A DNA stretch of 64,000 bases from contig CM043963.1 of NCBI GenBank assembly GCA_014529385.2, positions 97,876,912 through 97,940,911 of the forward strand, written 5' to 3'. The DNA comes from Adiantum capillus-veneris. Lineage: Eukaryota > Streptophyta > Polypodiopsida > Polypodiales > Pteridaceae. Below are positions 37,260 through 47,808 of this stretch, in pieces (the stretch's first letter is position 1; each line of letters begins with the position of its first letter). The translations under genes and the position numbers were made by a program. Under the pieces are notes generated by a model. That model saw nothing but the letters and a program-made list of their open reading frames with translations. It ran no database searches and had not been told where the DNA came from.

Positions 37260-38528
37260 CTAAGAAGTCTGAGAGGTACTTGTGGAAGTCTTGTTCTCCT
37301 TAGGCTTTCCCTTGTTGTGCTTCATCTCTTGGGAGAGAGCAATCGCTACCGCCTTGTTGAGATCCGCGGGGTCAAAGACTTCTACATCAAACTTGATATA
37401 TTCGTCTAACCCAAAAAAGGAAAGCCTCTTTGCGCTCATCATCCGATTTGCGTAATTAAGTGCCGAGCTGCAAAACATGGTTAGAAAAAGACATGACTGG
37501 CATACCATGTTGCTTGAGATTGCACAAATCTTCTTTCAATCGTGCTAGGTACTGGGGAGGCATAAACCGCGCCTTGAGCTTGTCTTGGAAGTCGGCCCAA
37601 TAAAACGAAAGGGACACGTCTCCGTCGGCTTCCTCTAGGTGCGTGGCTAGCTGTGCCTCTTGCCATGCGTGGTACCAATTGATGGCATCACCGGCAAGGT
37701 ACATAGCTGCCGTCAAAACCTTGCTATTTCGTGTCTTCTTAGTTGTCACAAAATAAGCATTAAATTGATGCAACCAAGAATGAATAACACTAGCGTCCAT
37801 CTTACCATAAACTTACTGAACGTCAACTTCTCGGTGATGGGGTTGTTGGAGTCCGAATCTCGGCTTGTGCCACTTGATGAACCACCAACATCTTTGGCCG
37901 GTTCGGGTTTCGAGGTGAGGACATGTAGTACCAAGTCGTTCATGCGTTGTTCTCTCTGGGCCTGACGTTCTAACTCCAAGGCCGCTCGCGCTTGCTCACG
38001 CTCATGCTCCATAGTAGCCTTTCTTTCTTCGGCCGCTTCCCTTCTTGCGTCGGCCGCCAAGCGCGCTTGCACAAGCTCACGCTCAATAGTAGCCTTTCTT
38101 TCTTCGGCCGCCAAGCGAGCTTGCTCCAAGTCGGCCTTTCTTGCCGCTTTTTTTTCTTTCAGTTCCTCGGCTGCCAAGCGATCGCGATCCTGTTTGTCTT
38201 GGCGGTCACACTCCGCGGCAATGCCAGTCGCCTCTTGCTTTGCCATCATGTCTATCATTGACTTAACCAAAGCCTCCATGGGGTTTGGTGCAATTCCTGG
38301 CGTAGATGGTGAAGGGGGAGGGTCACGAAAACCTCCTTGTTGCTGAAATTCTTCTTCACTACTTTCTTGCCCATCACTCTCATGCCCGGTATCCATTCCG
38401 CCTCGGGTAATGACCATGCACTGAAATTGTGGGTTCTTAAGTTCACGATGAACTTGGGTTCTTGTGGGTCTTGGGGTCTTGAGGGTCTTGAGTTCTTGAG
38501 GGTCTTGAGGTTCTTCTTTTGCTTGCAA
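37260..38528 (-). pseudogene. gag of the gag-pro element
   Basis: The first frame (38528-37746) has a charged coiled-coil-like stretch rich in AAEERKATIEREL and LEQARLAAEERKA repeats at residues about 130-215. The next frames carry AMYLAGDAINWYHAWQEAQL and YWADFQDKLKARFMPPQYL, a capsid core. SFFGLDEYIKFDVEVFDPAD leads to the knuckle. Two frame changes (about 37790 and 37480) divide it. Confidence 0.75.
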
Positions 38529-38857
38529 TCTGTGTTAGAGAAGGATCTCCTCTTCACCCGAGTTCTGCTCTTTTCCGCGGGCGCACCCCTTGGCGGCCTT
38601 GCGCTCACACCAAGGTTGCTTTTTCCCACCTCACGTCGATTGGCCGGCCGCTAAGTGCACGGTCCGCTCTCAATGAGTGAAAAGAGGCACAAGGGGAGGC
38701 TGGACAAGCCCTTCTTTCTTGGGTTTCCTGTCACTCTTCAAAAACACGATTAGGAATCGACACGCCCAAGTGAACTTGGGTTCGTGCGACCGCAACAAGC
38801 AAAAAAATTCTTGTGATTCTTGTGGTTCTTTCCTTGAGTGATACAGAACACTGCAAA

Positions 38858-38869
38858 GCTCTCATACCA
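38858..38869 (-). promoter_or_regulatory. Primer-binding site of the gag-pro element
   Basis: The minus-strand TGGTATGAGAGC differs by one base from the initiator tRNA-Met site. It lies one base from the LTR. Confidence 0.8.
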
Positions 38870-38870
38870 A

Positions 38871-39948
38871 TGTAAGGTGCAGCGGAATGAATGTTGAACT
38901 TTGCTCAAGATGAGTGCTCCGAACTGTGCTCAAGGTTCCTTTTGTTCTTATGGAAGGGAGAGCCTTCCGTTCTTAGTGAGAGAGTGCAATGAACACAAAC
39001 AAAGTGAATGGACACTGTGCGCGAAATTGCATGAGACTGAGAGATAGAGAGAGAAGAGAATACGACACCAGAGACGTAATACCCTCCTCCGAAGGCCCCA
39101 CTCTCGTTGGCGAGAGTGGTCTACTATCGATTGCACAAACTCGTACAAAGTGGATGATGAGAACTGATGCAAGTCTAGGCTATGTCGATGTCGACGACGG
39201 GGATTTTGAGACCGACTCTATGGCTGAAAAACTCCGTACTTGCTCTGCTGTCCAAAAACGAAAGAAGGCTGAAATCTGATGAAGCCAAAAACGCTGGTTT
39301 AGGCTGAGATCTGCTAGCTGAAAACGTTGTTTTAGGCAGCCCAAAAACGTTGATTGTTGTTGTTGAAAAACGCTGGCTTTGCTTGTCAAAAATGCTGGTC
39401 CATGCTGTGGGGTATGGCAATGCTATTGAGTGCTGAAAACGCTAGGGTGCTGGATTTGTGGCGATGAAGCTTTGCTGAAAAACACGAGGGAGATGGGGGT
39501 CTTGCTTGGAGGAAAAACACCACCAAGAGGGAAAGGTTCTTGCTTGAGAGAGAGAGGGGGAACCTGCTGCCCTTGGCCTATGTTCTCCTTGCTCTTCTAC
39601 CAATTAGTGCTAGCGCTAGGTTTTTATTTATACAAACTTAGCAAAATTGCCCTACCTACTTTCCAACAATAAGTCACTTAAAATAATAAGTGAAAAATGT
39701 CAAAATTAGGGAAAATAGGTCTATGCACTGTAAAAATGCTCCTGATGGGTTCTAATGGAAATTTGATGATCATGCTATGTGCAACCAGAGGATATGCATC
39801 TAATCTAAGTGCCTGGACATGCACGGTCTGCGAACAGACTCACAAAAGTGCCAGATCACTTCCTATTCTAAACTGACTTGACTGAACTGAACCCTGATCA
39901 TGTTGTAGCTTGTCCACGGCCACATAGGGTTGGATGTGTCACGTGACA
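38871..39948 (-). mobile_element. 5' LTR of the gag-pro element
   Basis: Ends are TGTAAGGTGCAGCGG and GTGTCACGTGACA, followed by the ATGGT duplication. It has the same internal order as the 3' LTR. Confidence 0.93.
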
Positions 39949-39953
39949 ATGGT

Positions 39954-40600
39954 ACTTGAACACATTGTACATAAACAACTGTGCCATCTGGCCAGATTTT
40001 ATCTGCTTCCTCACAGGAATAAAATGGGTTGCTTGCTGAACCTACAAATAATGGTCCATATACCATCATTCCCTCTCGGCATTCTTGGAAGATCAAAGAT
40101 AAAATCCATACAATGCTTTCCCATTGCTTATCCAGAATCGGCAGTGGCTGTAATAACCCTGATGCCTTTTGCCTGTCAAACTTGACCTTTTGGCAAATCA
40201 CTCATGCTTGCACAAAGGCATCCACATCTCTCCTCAAAGTAGGCCAATAAAAGAATGTCTCTACCACCTTAATTGTCGCATCAATTCCACGATGCCTTGC
40301 ATCCATGACCTTATGTCGTATACGACTACTAGTGACACAAAGTCTGCCATGCATCATAATAAAAACATCTCTGAGGAGGTAGTGCTCATGACGTTGCCCA
40401 TCTTGCAATTGTTCAAAGATCCTTGCAAAATCTTCATCGGTAGCATACTATTCCTTCGTGTCATCAAGCTCGTGATGATAAGAAATGGACACAGCTGAAA
40501 TTTGTGGCTTCCTTGATAATGCATCAGCCACAACATTCTTCTTGCCTTCCACATGCATAATCTAGAAGTGGAACATAGAAAGAATGTTTGCCCATGGCAT
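39954..40600 (-). pseudogene. Gyp3 integrase N-terminal half
   Basis: GRLCVTSSRIRHKVMDARHR, VETFFYWPTLRRDVDAFVQA and ICQKVKFDRQKASGLLQPLP carry the zinc-binding His/Cys region and the start of the catalytic core. It continues at 34370 once the inserted element is ignored. Shifts are present. Confidence 0.8.
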
Positions 40601-41467
40601 ATGCTTTTCGGATAGCTTTGACTGTGTCAAGAAGTATCGCAAGGTCTGATAATCTATCTGGACAACAAAATCAGCACGTAACAGGTAGTGCTTCCAACTA
40701 GACAACGCATGAAGGGCGGCCAATAGCTATTTCTCATAGATTTGCATAGTCTTTTATGGCCCTTGCAAGATTCTGCTCTCATAAGCTACTACCTGGCCAT
40801 CTTGCATTAGCACTGCTCCGATGCTATTGCCACACGCGTCACACTGGACCACAAATGACTTCTTGAGATCTGGTACAACAATCACGGGATCTAAAGCCAA
40901 CTTTTCCTTTAAGAGACTAAAAGCTGAAATCTCTTTTTGGGTCCATTTGAAAGTGACCTCTTTCTTTTGCAAAGTGCGAAGAGGTGAAGCTATCTCTGCA
41001 AAATTGCTTATAAACCTTCTATAGTATGAGCACAATCCATGGAAGCTTCGGATATCGTGCACAATCTTTAAGTCTGACCATGTCTTAATAGCTTCAACCT
41101 TTGAGGGACCCATTCGGACACCATCTTTTGACACTACGTATCCAAGAAAGTGAATCTCTTCCAAGAAGAATTCACTTATCTTAGGATTGATAAGTAAGAT
41201 GTGACTGCGCAGCTCTTCGAACACAATGGTCAAGTGACGCCTATGCTCCTCTTCATTCTTCAAATAGACTATCATGTCATCAAAGAATGTGCCAACAAAT
41301 TTTTCATGCAAGCGGAAATCCGTTCCAACATCCTATTGAACGTAGCAGGAGCATTTATAAGCCAAATGGCATCACTAAAAACTCATAGAGACCAAATGTC
41401 GTCCTAAACGCAGTCTTGTGCATATCCTCAAGCCTTATACGAATCTGATGGTACCCACTCTTAAGGT
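40601..41467 (-). pseudogene. Gyp3 reverse transcriptase (C-terminal part) and RNase H
   Basis: A 185-codon frame (41311-40754) has the polymerase motif GTFFDDMIVYLKNEEEHRRH, then FLEEIHFLGYVVSKDGV, SFHGLCSYYRRFI and VVQCDACGNSIGAVLMQDG, the start of RNase H. FFDD in place of YIDD is usual in plant chromoviruses. Upstream to 41467 [11 protein letters not shown] is visible. Decayed RNase H continues to about 40600. Confidence 0.85.
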
Positions 41468-41472
41468 CTATC

Positions 41473-42102
41473 TGTCACAAACTGCTGACGTGTCAAGTCA
41501 GTGAAGAGCAGAGCCAACCTTCAAATCTCGGCCGACGGGCCTAAACCCTAAGAAGAACAAGCAGCAACAGAAAAAGAAGTCCTACCAACTTATGGGACCC
41601 CATCCGACGGGGCCCAAGAGACATAAAGGAGTTAAAATAAAGCAGGACCCACACACACACACACACACACAAAGGCTTGCGCAGCCAACTGATGATGTGG
41701 CAGACTATACGAATTTCTTCGTTTTGCCTTGACTGCTGAGTGACAGTTGTACGGATTTCCGTGATTTACGCTCATAGCTTTTGGGCATGCTTTTGAGTTT
41801 AAAGGCTTTTCATGTACACTAATTTTGGGGCCTAGGGCCTTTAAATATGAGGCCATGGGCTCATTCTCTGGCATGCTTCCTGGAGAAGGTGCGGAGTCTG
41901 GAGTATTGGCTTGTACTGAGTTGATGCAATATAAAGAAATACCGAAAGGGGCGCCAAGGTTTGGGGCCAATACTCTCCGGGGTGGAATTCCGCCACTCCG
42001 TGTCGCATGTTGTCTCTCTCTCTCAGTTCAGTTGTTATTGAAGTGCTCAAAGTCTGTTCAGTCTATTCTTTTCTATTGGCACGTGGTGCCCATCTTGTGA
42101 CA
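41473..42102 (+). mobile_element. Solo LTR, 630 bp, TSD CTATC
   Basis: It starts TGTCACAAACTGCTGACG and ends CATCTTGTGACA. CTATC flanks it at 41468-41472 and 42103-42107. It interrupts Gyp3 RT between FSRI and DLKSG. The R-region word is at about 41936. Confidence 0.93.
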
Positions 42103-42107
42103 CTATC

Positions 42108-42245
42108 CTACTGAAAATTGCAGCACCCTCTATATGGTCAAGAATATCATCAATCCTTGGAATAGGAAACCTGTTCTTGATAGTATTCTTATTCAACGCA
42201 CAAAGTCACTCCACCCTTACTTCATCGTGCATCGGGCACGCTCCC
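42108..42245 (-). pseudogene. Gyp3 reverse transcriptase, first part
   Basis: Minus-strand [20 protein letters not shown] and EGAAIFSRI are RT motifs 1-2. The part before ALNK is decayed with stops. It is cut by the Gyp4 LTR at 42246. Confidence 0.8.
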
Positions 42246-42776
42246 TGTCACAAAGTGATGACGTGGCGGACAGCAGAAACCCTAATTTTTGCCAAAAACC
42301 CTAAAATTCCTGCAAATCCTAATTTCAGCCAAAAACCCTAATTTCCGAAAATCGCGGAGGTTGAAAAAATAATAATAATAATTAAAATGATGAGCGACGC
42401 GAATTTTGCTTTTTTTATTAAAAAAAAGAGAAAGACTCTCTAAGAGAGAGAGAACTGATGCTTTTTATTTTAAAAGCTTTTGGGGCTCTGCTTTTGGGGC
42501 ATCCCTTGTATCTTTAAACAAGTGGTGAGGGCTTCACTTCTCAGAGCATCTGGACGCAGAGCCTGAGAGTGAAACCCTAACCGCTTTCTTGTACTTTGAT
42601 GATTGATTATTATAAAAAGAAATACCGAAAGGGGCGCCAGTCTTTGGGGCCAATATCTCTAGGCACGGAACTCCGCCGGGCCAGTGCAAATCTATTGTGA
42701 TCTGTGAATTGTTTTGAAGTGGTTATTTGGTGCTGTCGCGGTTGATTCTTGACTTCGAGTGTCCAAGTCTGTTCCA
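42246..42776 (+). mobile_element. Gyp4 5' LTR, 531 bp
   Basis: It starts TGTCACAAAGTGATGACG and ends AAGTCTGTTCCA. AAAGAAATACCGAAAGGGGC is at about 42618. The 3' LTR is 509 bp and very similar. Confidence 0.88.
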
Positions 42777-42777
42777 G

Positions 42778-42789
42778 TGGTATCAGAGC
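42778..42789 (+). promoter_or_regulatory. Gyp4 primer-binding site
   Basis: TGGTATCAGAGC, one base after the LTR, is complementary to initiator tRNA-Met. Confidence 0.88.
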
Positions 42790-42849
42790 ACGGCCGATTT
42801 CTCTTCTACGGGAAATCCGATCCCCGACAAAAAAAATTCCGCGGCACCT

Positions 42850-45800
42850 ATGGCTTCAGGCAATGATCAGTCGACTCCCTCTCCATCTGGAGATGCGGGC
42901 TGGGATCACAACGAAGATTCAGACAGAGAGTATGGACCGCCTTGGCCTACTTAGGCAGAGCGGCCAGAGATGATGCTCAATTTTGCCAAGGACCCGAAGA
43001 TGGCAAAATATATGAACCAGACCTCTTTGGGAGAGGTACAGATGGAGTGGCAAAGAACCACAACGCCACTCCCGAAACCCGCTCTCAAGAAACCTTTTGC
43101 CTCCAAGAAAATATACGAAGAAGGAAATGGAGAACGTGGTTGATGCACGGATTACTCAGCTTTTTGACGCACAAAAGAAAGCCAAAAAGCACGGCAAAAA
43201 GCAGAAGAAAAGCACTGACTTTCCAGGTTATTTGGGTCGTCAGTCGACTTTTGACAAGGCAAAGAAACAGAAGAAGCGTGTTCGATTTGAAGGCGTACCC
43301 AGTTCTTCTTCTTCTTCTTCTTCTTCTTCTTCTTCTTCTTCTTCTGATAGTTCTTCTAGCTCCTCGGATTCGAGCGAAGAAGACAGAAAAGGTAAAAAGC
43401 GAAGCAAGAAACAAAGCTTCGGAAAGGGCAAGAAAAAGACAAAGTGAAACCGGCCCGTGGTGGGGCGGTAGGCGTTGGCTTTCACCCGAAATTCTTTACT
43501 TTAAACACACACACAGAGCACTTTGCAAAGAGAACCTGCGACGGGAGTTAACACTTGAATACACACACGGCTCGGAAGCTAGAATGCTCCGAGCAGACGC
43601 CGACAACCTGTAGGCCCCAAAATTGGCGCCCCTTTCGGTATTTCTTTATTCTTTAGGAGGGTAAATTACAAGGTAAGGTCCTGGGAATCCTTCACGTGTA
43701 TCCACCTAGATACCATTTGATTTGGCCAAATTTCGGCAACATAACAGCCCCAAAACTTGCGCGAAACCGATTCCCCTGCTGGAACTCGCTTGCACTGACG
43801 TATACCCTCTGATTCCTGTCCAAAAACAGTAAATTCAGCACGCTGTATTTACTGGTTTTTGCCCTGTTTTCAGCCCCAAACAGTCCCCTAACTGTCCTTT
43901 GCCAGTGGGGCACGATTCCCAATGATCCTGGCGTCCGTATGGCTGAAAAACAGTAAAATTACAGCGCATACACAGCGCTGATTTTGCACCTGTATGGTGA
44001 GGTTATGACCCTCACCAGTGCCTGCTTTGGAGCAGCAGCTAGCTACCCCTGTTCCTGCTCAAGGAAGCTCTTGCCTCAGCACAAAAGCATGAACCCACAC
44101 AACTGTACATCAGTCAAATGAGGAGCCCTCTTGTGGGGCATCACATAACTGCACGTAGGGGAGAGAGAGAGAGCAGTGTGTAGTGTGCAGGGCATCACTC
44201 CTAGCACCACACTGTACATGAGAGGGAAAGGAAGCACTCCATAGCTCTTAACCTGTGACAGGTTGCAAATGAAGCATCCTCTCAGCATAAATCGAGCGCC
44301 CTCTCTTCTGCCCTTGACCTGTAATGCATCTGTGAACAAACAGATGCAAAAAGGAGAAGATTTGCATGGCTGCCAAAACCTGCGTATCGCTGAAAACGCA
44401 GCAAAACAGCCCTGTAAACACGCATCTGATGCCTTCCAATGCTGAAAAAGAGCTCCTTGGACCTAGGCAAAGTCATGGGAAGCTCAAAAATGGAGAGAAA
44501 TGGCTGAAAATCAGTGTAATCAGCCTCCAAAACTGCTCCCAAAAGTCAGTTACGGGTTCTGTTCTCCCAGACTTGGTAAATTGACCAAAAAGTGCCACTT
44601 GGCACTCATACATGCAATTTCCCCGCATTGGGCTTCCTGCTTAAAAATCTCTCAACTGGTGCATCAGTTCACTTTGCAGCAGAGTACTAAAATGTTCCCT
44701 TGGTCATACCGAAGGTAATGACGCGAACACATTTCACGGCCCAAAATGGCAGTTTCCTAATTTTTAGGAGATGCTTCCGTCGGGCTCCCGCTGGTCTTCT
44801 GACCATCTATCCTCATTGGGACCGCATCCAAAAGTGTAATGTGGCCCAACTGTCGGATACTTTCTGTTGGTGATCCCACCTTGACTTTATGCCTTTATTG
44901 AGTTCACTTCCTAGTATCCACCAACTTGCTAAGTGCGACGGGGGGGACCTGTATGATCTTGCTCTGAGCCTAGACATCCTCTTACCATACGGATTCCAGT
45001 GCCGACCAACTTCCCGTCTGCGGGTGAAACTACCGTTCACATTGGCCATACAATGTCCGACCATTTGCAACTTCAAAAAGAGGGTCTCAAAAATTAAACA
45101 AAAATCATTGGAAAGAAACCAACAACTAAGGTTAGCAGTTGCCACGTCTTCGTGACACAAAGAAGGCTACATCTCGCCCAGAGACTGACAGTTCTACTGA
45201 GGACTCGTCTACAAACAGCTCAGATTCCGATGAGACGGAAGAAGAATTTTTACAAAGCCAACCAGTATGACTTTCTCGAAGATAAAAGCAAGAAAGTCCG
45301 AGAGTTTAAGGAAGGTGGCCACTCGATCAAGTTTGATACTTTTCAGGATACTCAGATGCTTCGAAGGCTTTGTCTTTTATACAGCAGTTTGACATCACTT
45401 TCGTGGGAGGATGATATTCAGAGCACTCCAAGATTCGGAGAGCTACCTCTTACCTTAAGGGGAATGCTCGTACTTGGTGGTCCACGCTTCTTTTAACAAG
45501 AGTGCGGCAGTTAAATAGCTGAAATTTAAGAAGCTTTTTATTTCTTCTTGGTTCACGCAAGAATATAAACGAGATGTACGAGCTGCTTGGAACCATCTTC
45601 GGATGACCAAGAAAGATACAATCAATGCTTATTGTGAAAGATTCTGGAGCTCTTTTCTACCCGCCTCTTCATTCAAGAAGATCTCGTTCAGAGAACAGAT
45701 TGAGCGGTTTACCTTGGGTCTACCTACAGAGATCCGAGATCACTGCTTGGAACAGAAGTCAGCTTCTATTCAGGAGTTGATGAGTCATGCAAAGCGGGGC

Positions 45801-46193
45801 TTTGCCATTCACTCTAGCAGTCTGACCTACCCCACAGATGAGGCCATGATACAACGAGCCGAACAGACTTCTGGGAATGAAAGTAGAAAGAAAAAGAGCC
45901 ACCCAGAGAAAAATGATGCACGACCCAAGCTTACTCCTGAGGAGAGAGCTCGCTTCATCAGAGAGGGGAAGTGCTTTGGATGCGGGGAACAGGGACATAT
46001 CTCCGCAAAGTGCCCTAATAAGGCACAGAAAGAAAAGAATGATAAAGACGACGACAGGTCTGAGAGTTCGAGAGCAGCTGAGGAATGTGGCAGAAAGGCA
46101 GATAGAAAAGCAGAACTGGTACCACATGGCGTGGGACCTGCACCGAATCTAATGAATGAAAGTACAAACTTTACCGCTTTTGGGGCAAAGTGA
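42850..46193 (+). pseudogene. Gyp4 gag, interrupted by a solo LTR
   Basis: MASGNDQSTPSPSGDAGW opens the frame, and a TAG stops it at about 42954. A 117-codon frame (43097-43447) has a (TTC)n-coded serine run and basic patches. After the solo LTR, reading resumes with KATSRPETDSSTEDSS. A shift leads to EGGHSIKFDTFQD. The 45603-46193 frame has capsid helices (FREQIERFTLGLPTEIRDHC) and the knuckle CFGCGEQGHISAKC at about 45969. Confidence 0.8.
43445..45158 (-). mobile_element. Solo LTR, 1714 bp, gypsy family L17, TSD CAAAG
   Basis: Plus-strand ends TGAAACCGG and CTTCGTGACA, flanked by CAAAG at 43440-43444 and 45159-45163. It is the inverted near-copy of 4573-6279. Removing it plus one CAAAG rejoins the Gyp4 gag frame. 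Confidence 0.93.
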
Positions 46194-46609
46194 AGGATCA
46201 AGAAGCTCTTTTGAAGGAGCCAAGGCCAACTTCTTTTCACTTGGAATTGGCGGCTCGATTTGGAATTACGCCCGACAGACTGACGCCACAGGCGGAGGTA
46301 GTTCGACTAGCACCTGGATGGGATGTTGCCATTACACCGAGCATTGGCAAACTTCGTTTGCAATGACAAGGGTGTTCAGGGCACACGAGTGACGTTCTAC
46401 TCAAGATCCCTTGGTACCACAAGAACTACGCCGTGGTTGACTACCGGGCCGAGAAAGCGACTTTGATAAATGAAGGGCTTAGAGATTGTACTTGATGAAC
46501 TTCAGTTTCTTACTCATTCTTTTGGGAGAGAACTGAACGATGGATAAAGGTTGAATACGTTTTGACCTGATCTAAAGAACGCCAAGATTTTTCTCCACAC
46601 TCATGCCGA
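46194..46609 (+). pseudogene. Gyp4 protease remnant
   Basis: Pieces reading LELAARFGITPDRLTPQAEV and IPWYHKNYAVVDY match the flanks of the protease in the frame at 47809-50088. The catalytic DPGA stretch is missing, and the frame is broken several times. Confidence 0.65.
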
Positions 46610-47545
46610 TTGCTTTTCAGAGGGCCTGAAGATCATACCATTGATCTGATACCTGGAAGCACGTCACCGAACCGGCCACCCTACCGTGTGAGCCGAGCAC
46701 AGAATGAAGAGATTATGAACCAAGTGAAAGACCTCTTGGAAAAGGGTCTTGTCCAGCCTAGTACTTCACCGTCTTGCTCTCCAGTGTTGTTGGTTTTGAA
46801 GAAAGACGGATCTTGGAGAATGTGCATCGATTATAGCGCTCTCACCAAAATCACCATCAAGAACAGATTTCCGATTCCTAGGATCGATGATATACTTGAC
46901 ACGTTACAGGGATCCTCGTGCTTTAGCAGGATTGACTTGAAGAGTGGATATCATCAGATCAGGATAGCGCCGAGAGATGTCTACAAGACAGCTTTTCGGA
47001 CGACTTTTGGGTTATTTGAGTTTTTGGTGATACCTTTTGGCTTAACCAATGCTCCTGCGACATTTAACCGGATGATGGACAGGATTTTTCGAGAGTACAG
47101 TTTGGCACTTTCTTTGACGACATCATTGTTTTCTCCAAGAATGAGGCAGAACACAGAGATCATCTCCTTCAAGTCTTTCAGGGATTACGAGATCACACGT
47201 TAGTGATTAATGCAAAGAAAAGTGAATTTTTCCTACCAGAGATACACTTTTTGGGACACATTGTGTCAGGAGCAGGAGTGCAAATGGACCCGGCCAAGAT
47301 AGAGACTATCCGCGATTGGCCCGATTTGAGGAATGTCCATGAAGTTAGAAGCTTCTTGGGACTGTGTTCGTACTACAGGCGGTTCATACGAAAGTTTGCA
47401 GAGGTTGCTTCCCCTTTGCATACCTTGACACAGAAAGGAGTACCTTTTTTGTGGGGACCCACAGAGGTGACTGCCTTTCGGACATTGAAAGAGATATTGA
47501 CTACGGGACCTATTTTGACTTTGCCTGACTTGCAGAAGTCATTTG
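46610..47545 (+). pseudogene. Gyp4 reverse transcriptase
   Basis: [69 protein letters not shown] and [20 protein letters not shown] are RT motifs 1-4. A shift near 47095 precedes FFDD. The 47203 frame continues SEFFLPEIHFLGHIVSGAG and FLGLCSYYRRFIRKFAEVAS. It ends in the RNase H start, QKSFE, where another element joins. Confidence 0.88.
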
Positions 47546-47808
47546 AAGAACCTATTCTTGATGGTATTCTTGTTCAGTGCACGGTAGTCTATGCACATAC
47601 GCCATGAGCCATCCTTTTTCTACACCAACAACACTCGAGAACAGAATGGAGATGAACTGGGCTGAATCAGCCCCTTTTCTAACAGCTCCTGTACCAGGCC
47701 CATTATCTCTTTCTGTTGAGCCGCACTAACCGTGTACGGAGGCTTATTTGGTGGGCTATTGCCTGGCACCAAATCTATCACATGGTCCTCGGGTCTCTCT
47801 GGCGGTAA
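47546..47808 (-). pseudogene. Gyp5 reverse transcriptase, first part
   Basis: The minus-strand sequence after the TAA reads LPPERPEDHVIDLVPG, MGLVQELLEKGLIQ and [18 protein letters not shown]. It ends at NRF, at the junction with Gyp4. One further stop lies between. Confidence 0.75.

Larger units (their letters stand above)
34371..39948 (-). mobile_element. Complete LTR element with gag and protease only (LARD-like), TSD ATGGT
   Basis: Two LTRs of 1079 and 1078 bp, a primer site, a polypurine tract and exact ATGGT duplications (34366-34370, 39949-39953) define a complete insertion of 5578 bp. Inside are gag, a CCHC knuckle and an aspartic protease. From about 36050 to 35462 there is no RT, RNase H or integrase, so it must borrow them. 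The LTRs look very similar by eye, which suggests a recent insertion. Confidence 0.93.
31850..42245 (-). mobile_element. Chromodomain gypsy element Gyp3 (minus), with two insertions
   Basis: In element sense: RT start (42245-42108), solo LTR insert (42102-41473), RT, RNase H and integrase (41467-39954), gag-pro element insert (39948-34371), integrase end and chromodomain (34370-33508), polypurine tract and 3' LTR (33199-31850). Both insertions carry exact 5-bp duplications, and removing them restores the pol reading. The gag end lies beyond the next insertion at 42246. Several stops show it is dead. Confidence 0.85.
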
